Of a stretch of DNA of 37,988 nucleotides, positions 36,475 through 37,988 are shown piece by piece. The notes under the pieces were generated by a model that ran no database searches, had not been told where the DNA came from, and was given only the letters and a program-made list of their open reading frames with translations. This DNA comes from DASXTB01 sp036505615. Lineage in GTDB: Bacteria; Acidobacteriota; UBA6911; JACQSX01. The stretch spans positions 1-37,988 of the forward strand of contig DASXTB010000112.1 of NCBI GenBank assembly GCA_036505615.1, written 5' to 3'. Each line of letters opens with the position of its first letter. Positions within the stretch are counted from its first letter, which is position 1. The translations under genes and the position numbers were made by a program.

Positions 36475-37988
36475 ATGAAAAGACCAGCCAATAAAAGAGT
36501 TGCTCCGGCCCCGAGCGGCAAGCACAAAAAAGGCACCGATAAAGAGCGGTCTTCGCGCCAGAAGCCTGCGCGCCAAACTCTGGAAAGGGAGTTAAAGGAA
36601 TGCCGCGCCTTGCTGGCCGCGACCTTTGAGGGCTCGCGAGACGGAATTCTCGTCGAGCACCGAGAAACCATAATCTACGCAAACAGATCTTTAGCCAGGC
36701 TTCATGGCTTCGACCGCCCTGAAAAACTGATAGGACAACATGTGTCTGTGCTCCTCAGCCCCGGCGACAGCGAGCGGCTGCTGGAATTCGGACGCCGCCG
36801 CCTGAAGGGCGAATACACACCGGCCGTCTATGAATTCAAAGGAAAACGCAAAGACGGCTCGCTAATCGACCTCGAGGCTTCCGTTTCAACAGCCGGAATC
36901 GGAGGCAAGACCTGCATCACCGCAGTTGTGCGTGACATCACGGAGCGCAAGTTGGCAGAAGCGGGGCTTCGGGAAAGCGAAGCCAAATTTCGCGCTGTGG
37001 CGGAAACTGCGGCGTTCGCCATCGTCATCTACCAGGGAACGCGGTTTAAATATGTAAACGCGGCCATGGAAACCATCACCGGATACAGCCGTGAAGAGCT
37101 CCTGTCGATGAATTTCTGGGACGTGGTCCATCCAGATTTTCGGCCGCTCGTCAAAACGCGGGGACTGGCCCGCCAAAGAGGGGAACAGGTTCCTTCTCGG
37201 TACGAAGTAAAAATAGTCACCAAGAGTGGCGAGGAGCGCTGGCTCTACCTTTCCGGCGTGCCCTTCGAACTGGCGGGAAGACCGGCGGCGCTTGGAACAG
37301 CCGTGGACATCACGGACCGAAAGCTGGCAGAACAAGGGTTGCTCGACAACCAGGCTCGACTCAGTTTGCTGAGCTCCATCTCAATGGGCATGACATCCGG
37401 GATGTCGGTCGAGTCGGTGATAAAGCACACGCTGAATCGAATCAGCCGGTTTTTCCCCGATATTGGAGTGGCATATGCGACGCTCAACAAGCAGGGCCTC
37501 ACGGTTATCGTTGATGCTGTCGAGCCCTCGGGCAAGCGATCGTTGACCGGGGCTACCGGTCAGCTCCCCGATGGGCCCGATGGCCTCGACACCCTGCAAC
37601 TGCGGCAACCCATCGTCAACGATGACGTGGTTTCAGTTTCGGGCTTTAACCCTCTGGCGGGCATCCAGCCGCTCAAAGGGGCTCGAGCGACGCTGGCCGT
37701 TCCCACACAACAACCCGATGACCTGATCGGTCTGCTTTTCTTTTATTCCCGCACACCTTACGTCTGGAGCGGCCATGAAATAGCGACGCTCACTGAGATT
37801 TCTGATTACCTTTCAATCGCTATCAGCGACGCTCATGCCCGAGAGGAACGCAGACACGCCCAGGAAGCGCTCAAGAAGAGCGAAGCCAGTCTTTCTGAGG
37901 CCCAGCGTATCGCGCATTTGGGAAACTGGGAGTGGGAGGCAAGGACCGATGAACTGAGCTGGTCTGACGAGACCTACCGGATTTTCGG
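36475..37988 (+). CDS. Multi-sensor signalling protein PAS-PAS-GAF-PAS (3' end cut by window)
   Basis: An open frame of more than 504 codons that runs off the window. The first 40 residues are basic and disordered. PAS1 begins near ALLAATFEGSRDGILVEHRE and ends in VVRDITERKLAEAGL. PAS2 begins at FRAVAETAAFAIVIYQGT and ends TAVDITDRKLAEQGL. A GAF-like domain follows (ARLSLLSSISMGMTSGM to LSIAISDAHAREERR), then a coil and the start of PAS3 (AQRIAHLGNWEWE). The output, most likely histidine kinase or GGDEF/EAL, lies outside. No membrane segment is seen, so it is probably cytoplasmic. ATG 36475 or GTG 36466 may start it; divergent from the NusG-like gene. Confidence 0.85.
   Translation, partial: MKRPANKRVAPAPSGKHKKGTDKERSSRQKPARQTLERELKECRALLAATFEGSRDGILVEHRETIIYANRSLARLHGFDRPEKLIGQHVSVLLSPGDSERLLEFGRRRLKGEYTPAVYEFKGKRKDGSLIDLEASVSTAGIGGKTCITAVVRDITERKLAEAGLRESEAKFRAVAETAAFAIVIYQGTRFKYVNAAMETITGYSREELLSMNFWDVVHPDFRPLVKTRGLARQRGEQVPSRYEVKIVTKSGEERWLYLSGVPFELAGRPAALGTAVDITDRKLAEQGLLDNQARLSLLSSISMGMTSGMSVESVIKHTLNRISRFFPDIGVAYATLNKQGLTVIVDAVEPSGKRSLTGATGQLPDGPDGLDTLQLRQPIVNDDVVSVSGFNPLAGIQPLKGARATLAVPTQQPDDLIGLLFFYSRTPYVWSGHEIATLTEISDYLSIAISDAHAREERRHAQEALKKSEASLSEAQRIAHLGNWEWEARTDELSWSDETYRIF

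Overview
The window looks like a moderately GC-rich bacterial chromosome segment, most plausibly from an Acidobacteriota lineage and probably from a metagenome bin. That placement is an inference from gene style: a TPR/FG-GAP/ASPIC-UnbV lipoprotein, a bactofilin, a heme plus copper-monooxygenase protein, and very abundant 7-8 bp intergenic arrays. I saw no rRNA, tRNA, CRISPR array, integrase or transposase.

Layout. 1-2.4 kb: a NagB-like sugar isomerase (cut by the window start), a PIG-L/LmbE deacetylase, a decayed four-helix-bundle (S23/IVP) gene between inverted arrays, and a DoxX membrane protein. 2.7-8.3 kb (minus): a TlpA-like thioredoxin coupled to a 1108-aa TPR/FG-GAP lipoprotein, then a methyltransferase coupled to a bactofilin. 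8.7-16.9 kb: QueC, a small membrane protein, OsmC, a secreted amidohydrolase, a REC-GGDEF-REC regulator, a heme/copper monooxygenase-like protein, a stand-alone TrpD paralogue and a PilZ protein. 17.0-26.8 kb (plus): a compact amino-acid operon hisF-hisIE-trpE-trpG-trpD-trpCB(fused)-trpA-aroQ-type chorismate mutase-DAHP synthase. 27.1-27.5 kb: a Lys/Arg-rich protein. 27.6-36.4 kb (minus): rho, lon, clpX, clpP, tig, rdgB and a NusG-like gene, read in the order nusG-like to rho. 36.5 kb to the end: a PAS-PAS-GAF-PAS sensor cut by the window end.

Two things stand out. First, just upstream of hisF lies what reads as a ribosome-mediated transcription attenuator. A 25-codon leader ORF carries consecutive Trp-His-Trp-Tyr codons, the matching 1:2, 2:3 and 3:4 pairing segments are present, and segment 3:4 is a perfect 10-bp terminator stem with a T run. 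The residues tested match the products of the genes behind it (histidine, tryptophan, the aromatic trunk).

Second, the window is littered with short-unit (7-8 bp) arrays that usually occur as paired inverted arms, in several sequence families sharing one architecture. Several 7-bp units have no stop codon in any phase on either strand, so an array can be read through. In trpC one such element sits in frame inside the gene and a second replaces the trpC-trpB boundary, giving an 804-aa TrpC-TrpB fusion. No trpF is present. Other arrays encode the HisI-HisE linker and C-terminal tails of several proteins. This resembles the in-frame palindromic elements of Rickettsia in principle, not in sequence.
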